From NCBI RefSeq assembly GCF_004361695.1, contig NZ_SNVW01000006.1:124001-188000 (forward strand): a stretch of 64,000 bases of DNA, written 5' to 3'. How positions within the stretch are numbered: the stretch's first letter is position 1; every line of letters begins with the position of its first letter. The position numbers and the translations under genes were made by a program. The notes beneath the pieces are model-generated. The model did no database searches, was not told the origin of the DNA, and was given only the letters and a program-made list of their open reading frames with translations. Of this stretch, positions 23,829 to 33,306 are shown piece by piece. Source of the DNA: Curtobacterium flaccumfaciens. GTDB taxonomy: Bacteria; Actinomycetota; Actinomycetes; Actinomycetales; Microbacteriaceae.

Positions 23829-24920
23829 TCAGCCCTTCTTGGCGAGCGCCTCGAGGGTGTCGTTGCCCTTGTAGGCCTCGACCGCGTTCTCCTTCGTGAC
23901 GAGGATCGGGGTCAGCTCGACCGCCGGGACCACCTTCACGCCGTTGTCGTTGTTCTTGTCCTTGGTCGTCTTCGGCGTCTTGCCGTCAGCGAGGTCGGAC
24001 ACCAGGTCGATGGCCGCCTGGGCCTCTTCCGTCGTGTTCTTGTAGATCGTCGAGTACTGCGTGCCGTTCATGATGAGCGGGATCGACGCGGTCTCGGAGT
24101 CCTGACCGGTGACGATGGGGTTCGGCTTGCCGGCCGCCTTCGTCGCGGTGAGGATCGCACGGGCGAGCGTGTCGTTCGGCGACAGGACGCCGTCCAGCTC
24201 GGTGTTCGTGTACGACTTCGTCAGGATGTCGGTCATGCGCGACTGGGCGTTCTGCGCGAGCCAGCCCTGTGTGTTCGTGTCCGAGAAGCTCGTGCGGCCC
24301 GAGACGACCTTGAGCGTGCCGTCGTCGATCTTCGGCTGCAGCACGTCCATGGCGCCGTTGAAGAAGACCTTCGCGTTGGCGTCATCGGGCGAACCGGAGA
24401 ACAGCTCGATGTTGTACGGGCCGCTCGACTTCTTGGCTTTCATGCCGTCGAGGAGGGCCTGAGCCTGCAGCTGGCCGACCTTGAAGTTGTTGAACGCGAC
24501 GTAGTAGTCGACGTTCTTCGTGTTCAGGATGTTGCGGTCCCAGGCGATGACGGTCGCGCCGGACTTCTTCGCCGCGGTGACCTGCGTGCCGAGCTGCGAG
24601 CCGTCGGCCGCACCGACGATGATCGCCTTCGCGCCCTTGGTCACCATCGACTGGATCTGGCCCTGCTGGTCCGGAACCGGGTTGCCGGCGTTCGCGTACT
24701 GGATGTCGGCCTTGAAGCCGGCGTCCTCGATCGACTTCTTGAACGCGGCGCCCGCGAGCACCCAGTTCTGCGAGGTCTTGGCCGGCAGGGCGACACCGAT
24801 GAGGTCGCCCTTCTTGATGCCGGAGCCGGAACCCGAGTCGCTGCCGCGAGCCGAGCAGCCGCTGAGGGCGAGGCCCGCGATGAGCGCCAGGCTGAGGCCG
24901 GCGACGATCTTCTTGCGCAT
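23829..24920 (-). CDS. Sugar ABC transporter substrate-binding lipoprotein (ChvE-like)
   Basis: Extracytoplasmic receptor of the importer encoded upstream. The signal peptide ends in the lipobox LALSGC. KGDLIGVALPAKTSQNW and GAKAIIVGAADGSQL follow the periplasmic-binding-protein-1 (ribose/xylose/ChvE) fold, and VIAWDRNI and GVLSPNDTLARAIL are ligand-cleft segments. The 363-residue length fits the family. It is the third gene of the ATPase-permease-receptor operon. ChvE-like receptors bind aldopentoses and aldohexoses, but the exact ligand here is unknown. Confidence 0.9.
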   Translation of the reverse strand: MRKKIVAGLSLALIAGLALSGCSARGSDSGSGSGIKKGDLIGVALPAKTSQNWVLAGAAFKKSIEDAGFKADIQYANAGNPVPDQQGQIQSMVTKGAKAIIVGAADGSQLGTQVTAAKKSGATVIAWDRNILNTKNVDYYVAFNNFKVGQLQAQALLDGMKAKKSSGPYNIELFSGSPDDANAKVFFNGAMDVLQPKIDDGTLKVVSGRTSFSDTNTQGWLAQNAQSRMTDILTKSYTNTELDGVLSPNDTLARAILTATKAAGKPNPIVTGQDSETASIPLIMNGTQYSTIYKNTTEEAQAAIDLVSDLADGKTPKTTKDKNNDNGVKVVPAVELTPILVTKENAVEAYKGNDTLEALAKKG

Positions 24921-25005
24921 GTGATTGCTTTCTCTTCGTTGAGGGGAGTTGCTGTGGTGAGGGGTTCGTGCGGTCGGCCGTCGGGGACGACCGACCGCGA
25001 CGTCT

Positions 25006-26298
25006 TTACTGGGTGTTGACCTTCTCCGGCTGGTCCTGGATGGACTGCGGCTGCTGCGCGGACACGGTGTTCTGTTCCGTGTCCTTCCGCTGGAACTGCC
25101 GCATCATGCCGCCGATCAACGATGGACGACCCTGCGACTTCGAGTAGACGTCGAAGGCGACGGCCACCAGCAGGACCAGACCGCGGATGATCTGGACGCG
25201 GTTCGACTCGAGGCCGACCAGCGAGAGACCGTTGGAGAGCAGGGCCATCACGAGGCCACCGATGATGGAGCCGGAGATGGTGCCGATGCCACCCGCGACC
25301 GCGGCACCACCGACGAACACGGCGGCGATCGCGTCGAGCTCCCAGCCGGTGCCGTCCGCGGGGCCCGAGGCGCCGGAGTAGCCGACGAACACCATGCCGG
25401 CGACCGCGGCGAGGACCGACATGTTCATCATGACGAAGAAGTTGACCTTGCGGGCGCTGACACCGGAGAGGATCGCGGCGTTCGCGTTGCCACCGACGGC
25501 GTAGACCTGGCGGCCGAAGATCGTGTTCTTGGTGATGAAGCCGTAGACGATCGTCAGGACGCCGAGGATGATCGCGACGATCGGGATCGACGTGCCGGCG
25601 GGGCCGGCGGCGAACAGGTAGGTGGCGACGAGGGTGACGACCACGAGGACACCGGTCCGGACGATCGAGACCCAGAGCGGGACCACTTCGGCCTGCATCT
25701 TCTTGCGACGCTGGCGACCACGGGCCTCCATGAAGATCAGCACGAGGCAGGTGACGAGCCCGAGGATGAGCGTGCCGTTCGAGAACCCGAAGTCCGGACC
25801 GAAGTCGCCCAGGAACCCGTTGCCGATGGTGTTGTAGTCGTCCGGCGTCGGGACGGACGTCGAGTTGCCGATGATCTGGTTGGCACCGCGGAAGATGAGC
25901 TGACCGGCGAGCGTCACGATGAACGCCGGGACCTTCACGAACGCCACCCAGAAGCCCTGCCAGGCGCCGACCGCGGCACCCACGGCGAGGCCGAGGACGA
26001 TCGCGAGCCAGGCCGGGAAGTTCCACTGCGACATCGACTGCGCCACGATGATGCCCGTGAACGCTGCGACCGATCCGACCGACAGGTCGATGTGGCCGGC
26101 GATGATCACCATCACCATCCCCAGCGCGAGGATGAGGATGTAGGAGTACTGCAGGAACACGTTGATGATGTTCGTGGGCTCGAGGATGAGCCCGTTCGTG
26201 GCGATCGAGAAGATGATCAGGATCGCGATCAACGCGATGATCATGCCGTACTGGCCGATGGAGTTGCCCTTGCCGAAGAGCAGTTTCAGGTTCTTCAT
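25006..26298 (-). CDS. Sugar ABC transporter permease (GguB/MmsB/XylH type)
   Basis: A polytopic permease of 430 residues with roughly ten to twelve membrane helices. Family marks are [20 protein letters not shown] near residue 65, [17 protein letters not shown] near 125 and [21 protein letters not shown] near 265, followed by [19 protein letters not shown]. The tail is Gln-rich and hydrophilic. ATGA overlap with the ATPase gene shows coupling. It moves the sugar delivered by the ChvE-like receptor. Confidence 0.92.
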   Translation of the reverse strand: MKNLKLLFGKGNSIGQYGMIIALIAILIIFSIATNGLILEPTNIINVFLQYSYILILALGMVMVIIAGHIDLSVGSVAAFTGIIVAQSMSQWNFPAWLAIVLGLAVGAAVGAWQGFWVAFVKVPAFIVTLAGQLIFRGANQIIGNSTSVPTPDDYNTIGNGFLGDFGPDFGFSNGTLILGLVTCLVLIFMEARGRQRRKKMQAEVVPLWVSIVRTGVLVVVTLVATYLFAAGPAGTSIPIVAIILGVLTIVYGFITKNTIFGRQVYAVGGNANAAILSGVSARKVNFFVMMNMSVLAAVAGMVFVGYSGASGPADGTGWELDAIAAVFVGGAAVAGGIGTISGSIIGGLVMALLSNGLSLVGLESNRVQIIRGLVLLVAVAFDVYSKSQGRPSLIGGMMRQFQRKDTEQNTVSAQQPQSIQDQPEKVNTQ

Positions 26299-27887
26299 GA
26301 GACGGGAGCGCCCTTCCGCGCGGAGGTCATGCTGCGCATGAGCGTTTCTGGATCGGCCTGGTCCGCGGGGACGTCAGCCGTGATCTGGCCCTCGAAGATC
26401 GTGTAGATCCGGTCGGAGAGGCCGAGGAGTTCGGGGAGCTCGGAGGAGATGAGGATGATGCCCTTCCCCTGTGCTGCGAGCTGCTGGATGATGCCGTAGA
26501 TCTCGAACTTGGCGCCCACGTCGATGCCGCGGGTCGGTTCGTCGAGGATCAGGATGTCCGGGTCGGTGAACATCCACTTCGACAGGACGACCTTCTGCTG
26601 GTTCCCGCCGGAGAGCTTCCCGACGTTCTCCTCCACCGTCGGCACCTTCGTGCGGAGCAGCTTCCGGTACTTCTCGGCGACGTCGTACTCCTCGAGGGAG
26701 TCGACGACGCCGGCCTTCGAGATCTTCTGCAGGTCGGCGGACACCGTGGACCGCTTCACCGAGTCGAGCAGGTTGAGTCCGAGCGCCTTGCGGTCCTCGG
26801 AGACGTAGCCCATGCCGTTGTCGATCGCCTGCTGGACGTTCGTGACCTTGATCTCGTGGCCGTCCTTGAAGATCTGGCCGCCGAGCCAGGTGCCGTAGGA
26901 CCGACCGAACAGGCTCATCGCCAGCTCGGTGCGTCCGGCGCCCATCAGGCCCGCGAAGCCGACGATCTCGCCGCGCTTCACGTGGAAGTTCGAGCCCTTG
27001 CAGACCAGGCGCGACGCGTCGAGCGGGTGCTGGACGGTCCAGTCGCGGACCTCGAAGAAGGTCTCGCCGATCTTCGGGGTGCGGTCCGGGAACCGGGACT
27101 CGAGCGACCGGCCGACCATGCCGCGGATGATGCGGTCCTCGTTGACGCCGTCGCCCTTGACGTTCAGCGTCTCGATGGTCTTGCCGTCGCGGATGATCGT
27201 GATCTCGTCGGCGATCTGCTCGATCTCGTTCAGCTTGTGGCTGATGATGATGCTCGAGATGCCCTTGGCCTTCAGGCCGACGATGAGGTCGAGGAGGTGC
27301 TGCGAGTCGTTCTCGTTGAGCGCCGCGGTCGGCTCGTCGAGGATGAGGAGCTTGACGTCCTTGTGCAGGGCCTTCGCGATCTCGACGAGCTGCTGCTTGC
27401 CGACGCCCATGCTCTTGATCTGCGTGTCCGGGTCGTCGCTCAGGCCGACGCGGGCGAGCAGGTCCTGGGCGCGGAGCTGGGCCGAGGTCCAGTCGATGAC
27501 GCCGAACTTGCCGGGCTCGTTGCCGAGGAACAGGTTCTCGGTGATCGACAGCTCCGGGATGAGCGCGAGCTCCTGGTGGATGATGACGATGCCGGACTGC
27601 TCGGACTGCTTGATGTCCTTGAAGCGGACCTCTTCGCCCTCGAAGACGATCTCGCCCTCGTAGGTGCCGTAGGGGTAGACGCCGGAGAGGACCTTCATCA
27701 GGGTCGACTTGCCGGCGCCGTTCTCGCCGCAGATCGCGTGGATCTCGCCGGCTCGGACGCTGAGCGAGACGTCGGACAGCGCCTTCACACCAGGGAACTC
27801 CTTGGTGATCGAGCGCATCTCGAGGATGGTCTCGGGTGCGGTGATCGACCGGGTCTCGAGTCCGGTGTCGATCGGGGTTGACGCCAC
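26295..27887 (-). CDS. Sugar ABC transporter ATPase, two NBDs (GguA/MmsA/XylG type)
   Basis: Energises the importer. There are two ATP-binding domains. The first has GENGAGKST, the signature-like [15 protein letters not shown] and [11 protein letters not shown]. The second has a degenerate Walker A ([10 protein letters not shown]), a canonical signature [15 protein letters not shown] and [11 protein letters not shown]. This asymmetry is normal for the CUT2 class. GTG at 27887 lies 7 nt after AAGGAG; the nearby ATG (27894) is in another frame. It is the first gene of the operon after a leader of about 165 nt. Length 530 residues. Confidence 0.93.
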   Translation of the reverse strand: MASTPIDTGLETRSITAPETILEMRSITKEFPGVKALSDVSLSVRAGEIHAICGENGAGKSTLMKVLSGVYPYGTYEGEIVFEGEEVRFKDIKQSEQSGIVIIHQELALIPELSITENLFLGNEPGKFGVIDWTSAQLRAQDLLARVGLSDDPDTQIKSMGVGKQQLVEIAKALHKDVKLLILDEPTAALNENDSQHLLDLIVGLKAKGISSIIISHKLNEIEQIADEITIIRDGKTIETLNVKGDGVNEDRIIRGMVGRSLESRFPDRTPKIGETFFEVRDWTVQHPLDASRLVCKGSNFHVKRGEIVGFAGLMGAGRTELAMSLFGRSYGTWLGGQIFKDGHEIKVTNVQQAIDNGMGYVSEDRKALGLNLLDSVKRSTVSADLQKISKAGVVDSLEEYDVAEKYRKLLRTKVPTVEENVGKLSGGNQQKVVLSKWMFTDPDILILDEPTRGIDVGAKFEIYGIIQQLAAQGKGIILISSELPELLGLSDRIYTIFEGQITADVPADQADPETLMRSMTSARKGAPVS

Positions 27888-28034
27888 GGTGCATCTCCTT
27901 CTGCCGCTGCGATGCGGCAGTTTCTTCGGGTGGTTCTGCTGCGGCAACGGGCGAGCACAGGGAGTCTGTGTGGACCTCGTTGTCGTGTCCGGTGTCCTGC
28001 CGTGCTGTCGTGTGCGACGAGCAGTGTGGCGGTC

Positions 28035-28102
28035 ATGTGACCGTTCACATCGGCGGAACGGAGGTAATACTACGCACGGGATCGGCGCGGCTGTCAATTC
28101 GG
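28035..28102 (-). promoter_or_regulatory. Promoter and LacI operator of the sugar ABC operon
   Basis: On the minus strand TTGACA (28097-28092) and TAGTAT (28072-28067) form a sigma70-type promoter with 19-bp spacing. About 17 bp downstream lies ATGTGACCGTTCACAT (28035-28050, plus-strand reading), a LacI-type palindrome matching 14/16 with the one upstream of the lacI-family gene. Confidence 0.75.
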
Positions 28103-28206
28103 ATTGGTCGCGGTTTCGTAACGGCCCGCGTGATCCGGCCGAACGGGGCCGGACACACCCCCCGCGTTGGGGTGATCGTGCGGGGTTCCGCAGGTGCGCA
28201 CCCACC

Positions 28207-28248
28207 GGCCTGGAGGCGCGCGGCGGCGCCGCCACGCGCCTCCAGGCC
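28207..28248. repeat. 42-bp palindrome (GGCCTGGAGGCGCG family)
   Basis: Arms of 21 bp with one mismatch, loopless centre GGCGCC. It sits 63 bp past the LacI stop codon and probably terminates it. The rest of the 27888-28310 gap holds the ABC-operon promoter and leader. Confidence 0.8.
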
Positions 28249-28310
28249 CGCCCTGTGGTCGCGTTCCACCCGCCGTCCGGCCGTGTCCCACCCGCCGGGG
28301 GAGCGGCGCG

Positions 28311-29333
28311 TCAGCGCTTGCGCGGGGCGCTCGTCGAACCGCGCACGACGAGCTGGGGGACGATGTCGATCGGCCGGAGCAGCTCGTCGCCCTCGCCGGG
28401 CAGGAGCAGGTCCACGCAGCGCCGGCCGAGCTCGGCGAAGTCGACCTGCACGGTGGTGAGCGGCGGCCAGAAGTGCTTCGCCTCGGGGATGTCGTCGTAG
28501 CCGACCACGGACAGGTCCCCCGGGACGTCGAGTCCGTACGAGCGCGCCGCGTGCATGACGCCGAGCGCCATCTGGTCGTTCGAGCAGAAGACCGCGGTGC
28601 AGTCACGCCACCGCAGGAGCTCCCGGCCGGCCTGGTAGCCGAAGTCCGCCGTCCAGTCGCCCAGGATCGGCGCGACCACGGGCATGTCGCGATCGGACAT
28701 CGCGCGGAGGAAGCCCTGCATCCGCGCGTCGGCCTCGATCCAGTCCTGCGGTCCCGCGATGTGCCGGATGTACTCGTGGCCGAGGTCGAGCAGGTGCTCG
28801 GTGGCGAGCCGGGCGCCCTCCATCTGGTCCACCCACAGCGCCGTCGGGTCCTCGCCGACGCTCGAGCGCATCGTGACGTAGGGCGTGCGGATGCCGAGCT
28901 CCTCGATGAGGTCGAACACCCGTTGCTGCGGCGCGATCACCACGATGCCCTCGACGTCGAGGTCGAGCAGGTGGCCGAGGCCCTCGCGGACGGCGGTGTC
29001 GGTGGCCTCGGCGATGTTCGCCGTCGTCACCGAGTACCCGCGGAGCATCGCCGCGTCCTCGATCGCCTGCAGCGCGACCGCCGGGCCGTAGTGGGCGCGG
29101 CGGGCGGTCAGGACGCCGATCGTGTGGGTCCGGCTCGTGACGAGTGCCCGAGCGGCGCGGTTCGGCCGGTACTGCAGCTGCTCCATCGCGGCCAGGACCT
29201 TGTCGCGGGTCTCCGCGCGGATGGCGTCGGAGTTGTTGAGCACCCGCGACACCGTCTGGTGGGACACGCCTGCGACCCGCGCCACGTCGCGGATGCTGGG
29301 CGACCGCGGTTGTTGGGTCCGCGTCGACGCCAT
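28311..29333 (-). CDS. LacI-family repressor of the sugar importer / ygc-like operon
   Basis: A 340-residue repressor. The N-terminal helix-turn-helix and hinge (SIRDVARVAGVSHQTVSRVL, then YRPNRAARALVTSRT) bind palindromic DNA. The core is a periplasmic-binding-like sugar sensor (IGVLTARRAHYGPAVAL; CSNDQMALGVMHAA; VVGYDDIPEAKHFWPPLTTV). Matching operators occur before itself (29370-29385) and before the ABC operon (28035-28050). The inducer is probably the transported sugar or an early catabolite. Confidence 0.92.
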   Translation of the reverse strand: MASTRTQQPRSPSIRDVARVAGVSHQTVSRVLNNSDAIRAETRDKVLAAMEQLQYRPNRAARALVTSRTHTIGVLTARRAHYGPAVALQAIEDAAMLRGYSVTTANIAEATDTAVREGLGHLLDLDVEGIVVIAPQQRVFDLIEELGIRTPYVTMRSSVGEDPTALWVDQMEGARLATEHLLDLGHEYIRHIAGPQDWIEADARMQGFLRAMSDRDMPVVAPILGDWTADFGYQAGRELLRWRDCTAVFCSNDQMALGVMHAARSYGLDVPGDLSVVGYDDIPEAKHFWPPLTTVQVDFAELGRRCVDLLLPGEGDELLRPIDIVPQLVVRGSTSAPRKR

Positions 29334-29369
29334 TGCTACTCGTTTCCTGCTCGGGGTCGTGGCACGTCG

Positions 29370-29385
29370 ATGTGCACGTTCACAT
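29370..29385. promoter_or_regulatory. LacI operator between lacI and the divergent catabolic operon
   Basis: ATGTGCACGTTCACAT, an almost perfect palindrome. On the minus strand a TAATGA -10 lies just upstream of it, so binding would block the repressor's own transcript; the divergent operon is likely affected too. Confidence 0.75.
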
Positions 29386-29512
29386 TCCGAGCCAGATCAT
29401 TATGCACGTCCGGAGCATCCGCGCCAGCTGAGTTGTGCATCGCGGTTCCTTCAGCTACGGTTCACGTCGTATCCGGCATATCGCATCGGTCGGAACACAC
29501 AACTGCAGATTG

Positions 29513-29534
29513 GCCGTCCCGCCCGAGGGACGGC
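29513..29534 (+). promoter_or_regulatory. Leader hairpin upstream of the attenuator
   Basis: GCCGTCCC-gcccga-GGGACGGC, an 8-bp perfect stem in the 5' leader of the MFS-SDR-FAD-kinase operon, 19 nt before the terminator stem. It is a candidate protein-binding or antiterminator element. Confidence 0.45.
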
Positions 29535-29552
29535 AGTCGCTCCAGACCTCAG

Positions 29553-29605
29553 AGAACAGCGACACCCGCAGCGCACCAGCGCTGGGGTGTCGCTGTTCTT
29601 TTTTT
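29553..29605 (+). terminator. Strong intrinsic terminator inside the operon leader (attenuator)
   Basis: Outer stem AGAACAGCGACACCC / GGGTGTCGCTGTTCT (15 bp), one bulged G, then inner stem CAGCGC-ACCA-GCGCTG, followed by T7 (29599-29605). The T tract reads on the plus strand, 49 nt before the MFS start. No rightward gene precedes it, since lacI is transcribed leftward, so it must act on the operon's own leader. Confidence 0.85.
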
Positions 29606-29654
29606 GTGCCCGGAACCCCCTGCCAGATCCCATCCACACCACGAAGGAGTGGTC

Positions 29655-30938
29655 TTGACCAAGTCCCGCAGACTGCTGAGCTTCATCGTCCTGTCCATGA
29701 CCGGCGGCGTGATCTTCCAGGTCGCGTACATCCGGTTCGTGTTCCTCGCCGACACGGCACACGCGCTCGGCCTCACCGTCCAGCGCTACGGCGAGATCAC
29801 GTCGGTGTTCGGCGCCGTCGCCGTGGTCATGTACTTCTGCGGCGGGTGGTTCGCCGACCGCTTCTCGCCGAAGGCCCTCATCGTGGTCGCGCTGGCCGGC
29901 ATGGGCGTCGTCGACCTCTGGCTCGCCACGGTGCCGGACGAGACCGGGATCGTCGTCGCCCACGTGCTCATGGCCGTGCTCGGCATGGGCCTGTACTGGT
30001 CGTCGCTCGTCAAGCTCATCTCGATGCTCGGAACGGCGGACGAGCAGGGCAAGCTGTTCGGCTGGCTCGAGGGCGTCCGCGGCATCACGTCCACGATCGT
30101 CGGCTTCATCGGCGCGGGCATCGTCGCTGCGGCGATCGCCGACACCGGCGGGGTGCTCTGGGTGATGCGGATCTACGGCGTGCTCTGCCTCGTGTTCGCC
30201 GGCCTCGTCCTGCTCGTCGTCCGCACGGACCGCGACGCCCTGGGCCAGGTCGGCCGGCAGACGGTCACGCTCCGCGAACTCGGCGCCGCCGCCCGCAACA
30301 AGTACACGTGGCTCATCGGCGCCTCGATCATGTTGATGTACTGCTTCTACACGCTGCTGGGCTACCTCACGCCGCTGCTGCAGAACGGCTTCGCGGTGCC
30401 CGTCGTGCTCCTCGGCGCGATCGGCGTCGTCCGCACGTACGTGTTCCAGATCGTCGGCGGCCCGGTCGGCGGCGTGCTCGTCGATCGGTGGACGAAGTCC
30501 TCGCCGGCGTTCCTGCGGTGGACGTTCGTCGTCGCGGCCGTCAGCGCCGTCGGGTTCCTGGTCCTGCCGCAGGACCCCGCCCTCGTGTGGGTCGCCCTCA
30601 CGCTCATGATCGTGATGTGCCTCGCGGTCTTCACCTCGCGCGGCGTCTACTGGGCCCAGATCGGCGAGGTCGAGGTCCCGCTCGCCCAGCGCGGCGGCGT
30701 GATCGGGCTGGCCTCGGGCCTCGCCTACCTGCCGGACGCCTTCCTGCCCGCCCTCGGCGCCTGGTGGGTCGGTGACCCGGCGAACGGCGTCCCCTCGCAG
30801 GGCGGCGGGTACACGACCATGTTCGCCGTCCTCCTCGGCGCAGCCGTCCTCGGCTTCCTGCTCACCACCGTGACGATGCGCGTCCGCGCGCGAGACCTCC
30901 GGAACCGGACGGCGCCCGACGTCGCCGTCGTCGCCTGA
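29655..30938 (+). CDS. MFS transporter, YqcE/YihN-like
   Basis: A 427-residue major facilitator with about twelve helices, likely importing the substrate of the operon. TTG at 29655 lies 5 nt after GAAGGAGTGGTC; no better in-frame start exists. Segments YGEITSVFGAVAVVMYFCGG, GWFADRFSPK and GLYWSSLVKLISMLG recall E. coli YqcE and YihN. It heads a four-gene operon with SDR, FAD-linked oxidase and FGGY kinase. Its expression should depend on read-through of the leader terminator and on LacI. Substrate unknown. Confidence 0.85.
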   Translation: MTKSRRLLSFIVLSMTGGVIFQVAYIRFVFLADTAHALGLTVQRYGEITSVFGAVAVVMYFCGGWFADRFSPKALIVVALAGMGVVDLWLATVPDETGIVVAHVLMAVLGMGLYWSSLVKLISMLGTADEQGKLFGWLEGVRGITSTIVGFIGAGIVAAAIADTGGVLWVMRIYGVLCLVFAGLVLLVVRTDRDALGQVGRQTVTLRELGAAARNKYTWLIGASIMLMYCFYTLLGYLTPLLQNGFAVPVVLLGAIGVVRTYVFQIVGGPVGGVLVDRWTKSSPAFLRWTFVVAAVSAVGFLVLPQDPALVWVALTLMIVMCLAVFTSRGVYWAQIGEVEVPLAQRGGVIGLASGLAYLPDAFLPALGAWWVGDPANGVPSQGGGYTTMFAVLLGAAVLGFLLTTVTMRVRARDLRNRTAPDVAVVA

Positions 30939-30963
30939 ACCACCACGAAAGGACCCCACACCC

Positions 30964-31740
30964 ATGGACATCCGCGACTTCTCGATGGACCTGTTCAGCC
31001 TCGCCGGCAAGCGGGCGGTCGTCACCGGCGGCAACTCCGGCCTCGGGCAGGCGTTCTCGCTGGCCCTCGCCAAGGCCGGCGCCGACGTCTTCGTACCGAG
31101 CGTGGTCGACGACGACGGCACGACCCGGGCGCTCGTCGAGGGCGAAGGCCGACGGTACGAGTTCCTCGAGGTCGACCTCACCGCGGCCGACGCCCCGACA
31201 CGCATCGTCGACGCCTGCACCGAGCGGCTCGGCGGCGTCGACGTGCTCGTCAACTCGGCCGGCATCTGCCTGCTCGACGACGTCGACGCGTTCGACCGTG
31301 CGAAGTGGGACCCGATGATCGCCGTGAACCTCACCGCGCCGTTCGCTCTCGGGCACACCGTCGCGAAGCACTTCGTCGCGCAGGGCTCCGGGAAGATCAT
31401 CAACATCGCCTCGCTGTTCGCGTTCCTCGGCGGGCAGTGGTCGCCCGCCTACGCCGCGACCAAGCACGGGATCGTCGGCTTCACCAAGGCGTACTGCGAC
31501 GAGCTCGCACAGCACAACGTGCAGGTGAACGCGATCGCGCCGGGGTACTTCGCCACGAAGATCACCGAGCAGACCCGCTCGAACCCGGAGACGAACCAGC
31601 GCGTCCTCGACCACATCCCGGCGGGACGCTGGGGCGACGTGGCCGACCTGATGGGGGCGACGGTCTTCCTCGCATCGCGGGCCTCCGACTACGTGAACGG
31701 CCACACCCTGACCGTCGACGGCGGATACCTCGTCCGCTAG
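30964..31740 (+). CDS. Short-chain dehydrogenase, KduD/YgcW-like
   Basis: A 258-residue NAD(P)-dependent oxidoreductase. TGGNSGLGQAF is the cofactor motif, NSAG is the structural motif, and Ser-Tyr-Lys catalysis is shown by the SLFAFLGGQWSPAYAATKHG region near 150-165. APGYFATKITEQTR follows. The start MDIRDFSMDLFSLAGKRAVV resembles KduD and E. coli YgcW. ATG at 30964 follows AAAGGA. It should oxidise a hydroxyl of a sugar, polyol or sugar acid before phosphorylation. Confidence 0.85.
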   Translation: MDIRDFSMDLFSLAGKRAVVTGGNSGLGQAFSLALAKAGADVFVPSVVDDDGTTRALVEGEGRRYEFLEVDLTAADAPTRIVDACTERLGGVDVLVNSAGICLLDDVDAFDRAKWDPMIAVNLTAPFALGHTVAKHFVAQGSGKIINIASLFAFLGGQWSPAYAATKHGIVGFTKAYCDELAQHNVQVNAIAPGYFATKITEQTRSNPETNQRVLDHIPAGRWGDVADLMGATVFLASRASDYVNGHTLTVDGGYLVR

Positions 31741-31788
31741 TCGCCCGACCAGCGCTCCGACCCACACCAACGAAAGGCAACCCTCCGC

Positions 31789-33306
31789 ATGATCGACTCG
31801 ATCGCCACCCTCGACCGCTCCGAGATCCTCGCGCGCCTCGCCGAGATCGTCCGACCCGAGCAGATCGACACCGACGAACAGCACCTCAAGGACGCCAGCG
31901 TCGACCGCTTCAAGAAGTACCAGTCCGTGCACGGCATCTACGACGCGCCGACCCCCGTTGCGATCGTCAACGCCGAGTCCACCGAGGACGTCTCCGCGAT
32001 CCTCGCCTTCGCGAACGACAACCTGGTCAACATCGTTCCGCGCACCGGTCGTACCGGGACGGAGGGCGGCCTGGAGACCAGCGTCGTCGACACGATCGTG
32101 CTCGACTGCTCGCGGATGGACGCCGTCCTGAAGGTCGACGAGGAGAACATGCAGGTGACGGTGCAGGCCGGCGTGCCGCTCCAGCGCCTCGAGGACGAAC
32201 TCCGCCTGCGGGGCCTCACCACCGGTCACTCGCCGCAGTCCAAGCCGCTCGCGCAGTACGGCGGCCTCGTCGCGACCCGTTCGATCGGGCAGTTCTCGAC
32301 GCTCTACGGTGCGATCGAGGACATGGTCGTCGGGCTCGAGGCGGTCTTCCCCGGCGGCGCGGTCCGTCGCATCAAGGCCGTGCCTCGCCGCTCGGCCGGG
32401 CCGGACATCCGCCACGTCGTGATCGGCAACGAGGGCGCGCTGTGCGTGATCACCGAGGTCACCGTCAAGGTCTTCAAGTACCAGCCCCAGAACAACGAGT
32501 TCCACGGCGCACTCGTCGACGACATGCGCACCGGCATCGCGATCCTGCGCGAGGTCATCACGAACGGCTTCCACCCGTCGGTCGTCCGCCTCTACTCGCC
32601 GGAGGACGCCAACCAGCACTTCTCGCACTTCTCGAAGGACAAGTGCGTGGTCGTCTTCGTCGCCGAGGGTCCCGCCGGGATCGTCGCGGCCACCAGCGCC
32701 GAGATCGAGCGCGTCATCGCCCAGCACCCGCACGAACGCGTCGACCCGGCCCACATCGAGCGTTGGTTCGACAACCTCAACTGGGGTCAGGACAAGATCG
32801 ACGCCGAGAAGGCCGTGATGCTGCGCGACAAGCAGCTCGGGTACACGACGGAGGTCTCGGCCGACTGGTCTGCCGTCGGCGACGTGTACGACGCCGTGAT
32901 GCGCCGTATCCGTGAGGACTACCCGCACGCCGACGACCTGACGATGCTCGGCGGCCACTCGTCGCACAGCTACCAGACCGGCACGAACATGTACTTCGTG
33001 TACGACTACCGCATCGACTGCTCCCCGGAGGAGGAGATCGAGAAGTACCACATCCCCCTCAACGCGATCATCGTCGAAGAGGCCCTGCGCCACGGAGGCT
33101 CGATGGTCCACCACCACGGTGTCGGGAAGTACCGCACCCCGTGGGTCGAGGAGGAGCACGGCTCGGCGTTCGCGATCATGCGGGGCCTCAAGGAACAGTT
33201 CGACCCGAGGGGCATCATGAACAAGGGCACGATCTTCCCCGAGCCCGGCGCGATCCAGTCGGCCGCCGCGGACCCGGACACGCAGTTCGGGGCCGCGGGC
33301 GCATGA
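31789..33306 (+). CDS. FAD-linked oxidase, YgcU/AgpS-like (VAO family)
   Basis: A 505-residue flavoprotein of the vanillyl-alcohol-oxidase fold, related to glycolate/D-lactate dehydrogenases and alkyl-DHAP synthase. The FAD domain carries PRTGRTGTEGGLETSVVDTI near residue 85 and TTGHSPQSKPLAQYGGLVATRS near 145-165, given in part. The C-terminal cap ends with GGSMVHHHGVGKYRTPWV, the His-rich active-site turn, and DPRGIMNKGTIFP. By similarity it matches E. coli YgcU. Its stop overlaps the kinase start (ATGA). Substrate likely a 2-hydroxy or sugar-derived compound. Confidence 0.85.
   Translation: MIDSIATLDRSEILARLAEIVRPEQIDTDEQHLKDASVDRFKKYQSVHGIYDAPTPVAIVNAESTEDVSAILAFANDNLVNIVPRTGRTGTEGGLETSVVDTIVLDCSRMDAVLKVDEENMQVTVQAGVPLQRLEDELRLRGLTTGHSPQSKPLAQYGGLVATRSIGQFSTLYGAIEDMVVGLEAVFPGGAVRRIKAVPRRSAGPDIRHVVIGNEGALCVITEVTVKVFKYQPQNNEFHGALVDDMRTGIAILREVITNGFHPSVVRLYSPEDANQHFSHFSKDKCVVVFVAEGPAGIVAATSAEIERVIAQHPHERVDPAHIERWFDNLNWGQDKIDAEKAVMLRDKQLGYTTEVSADWSAVGDVYDAVMRRIREDYPHADDLTMLGGHSSHSYQTGTNMYFVYDYRIDCSPEEEIEKYHIPLNAIIVEEALRHGGSMVHHHGVGKYRTPWVEEEHGSAFAIMRGLKEQFDPRGIMNKGTIFPEPGAIQSAAADPDTQFGAAGA

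Noticed and set aside
29553..29605. Terminator of an upstream gene rather than an attenuator
   Set aside because: The only upstream neighbour, lacI, is transcribed the other way, and the T tract is on the rightward strand; a small RNA ending here remains possible but no promoter for one is evident.
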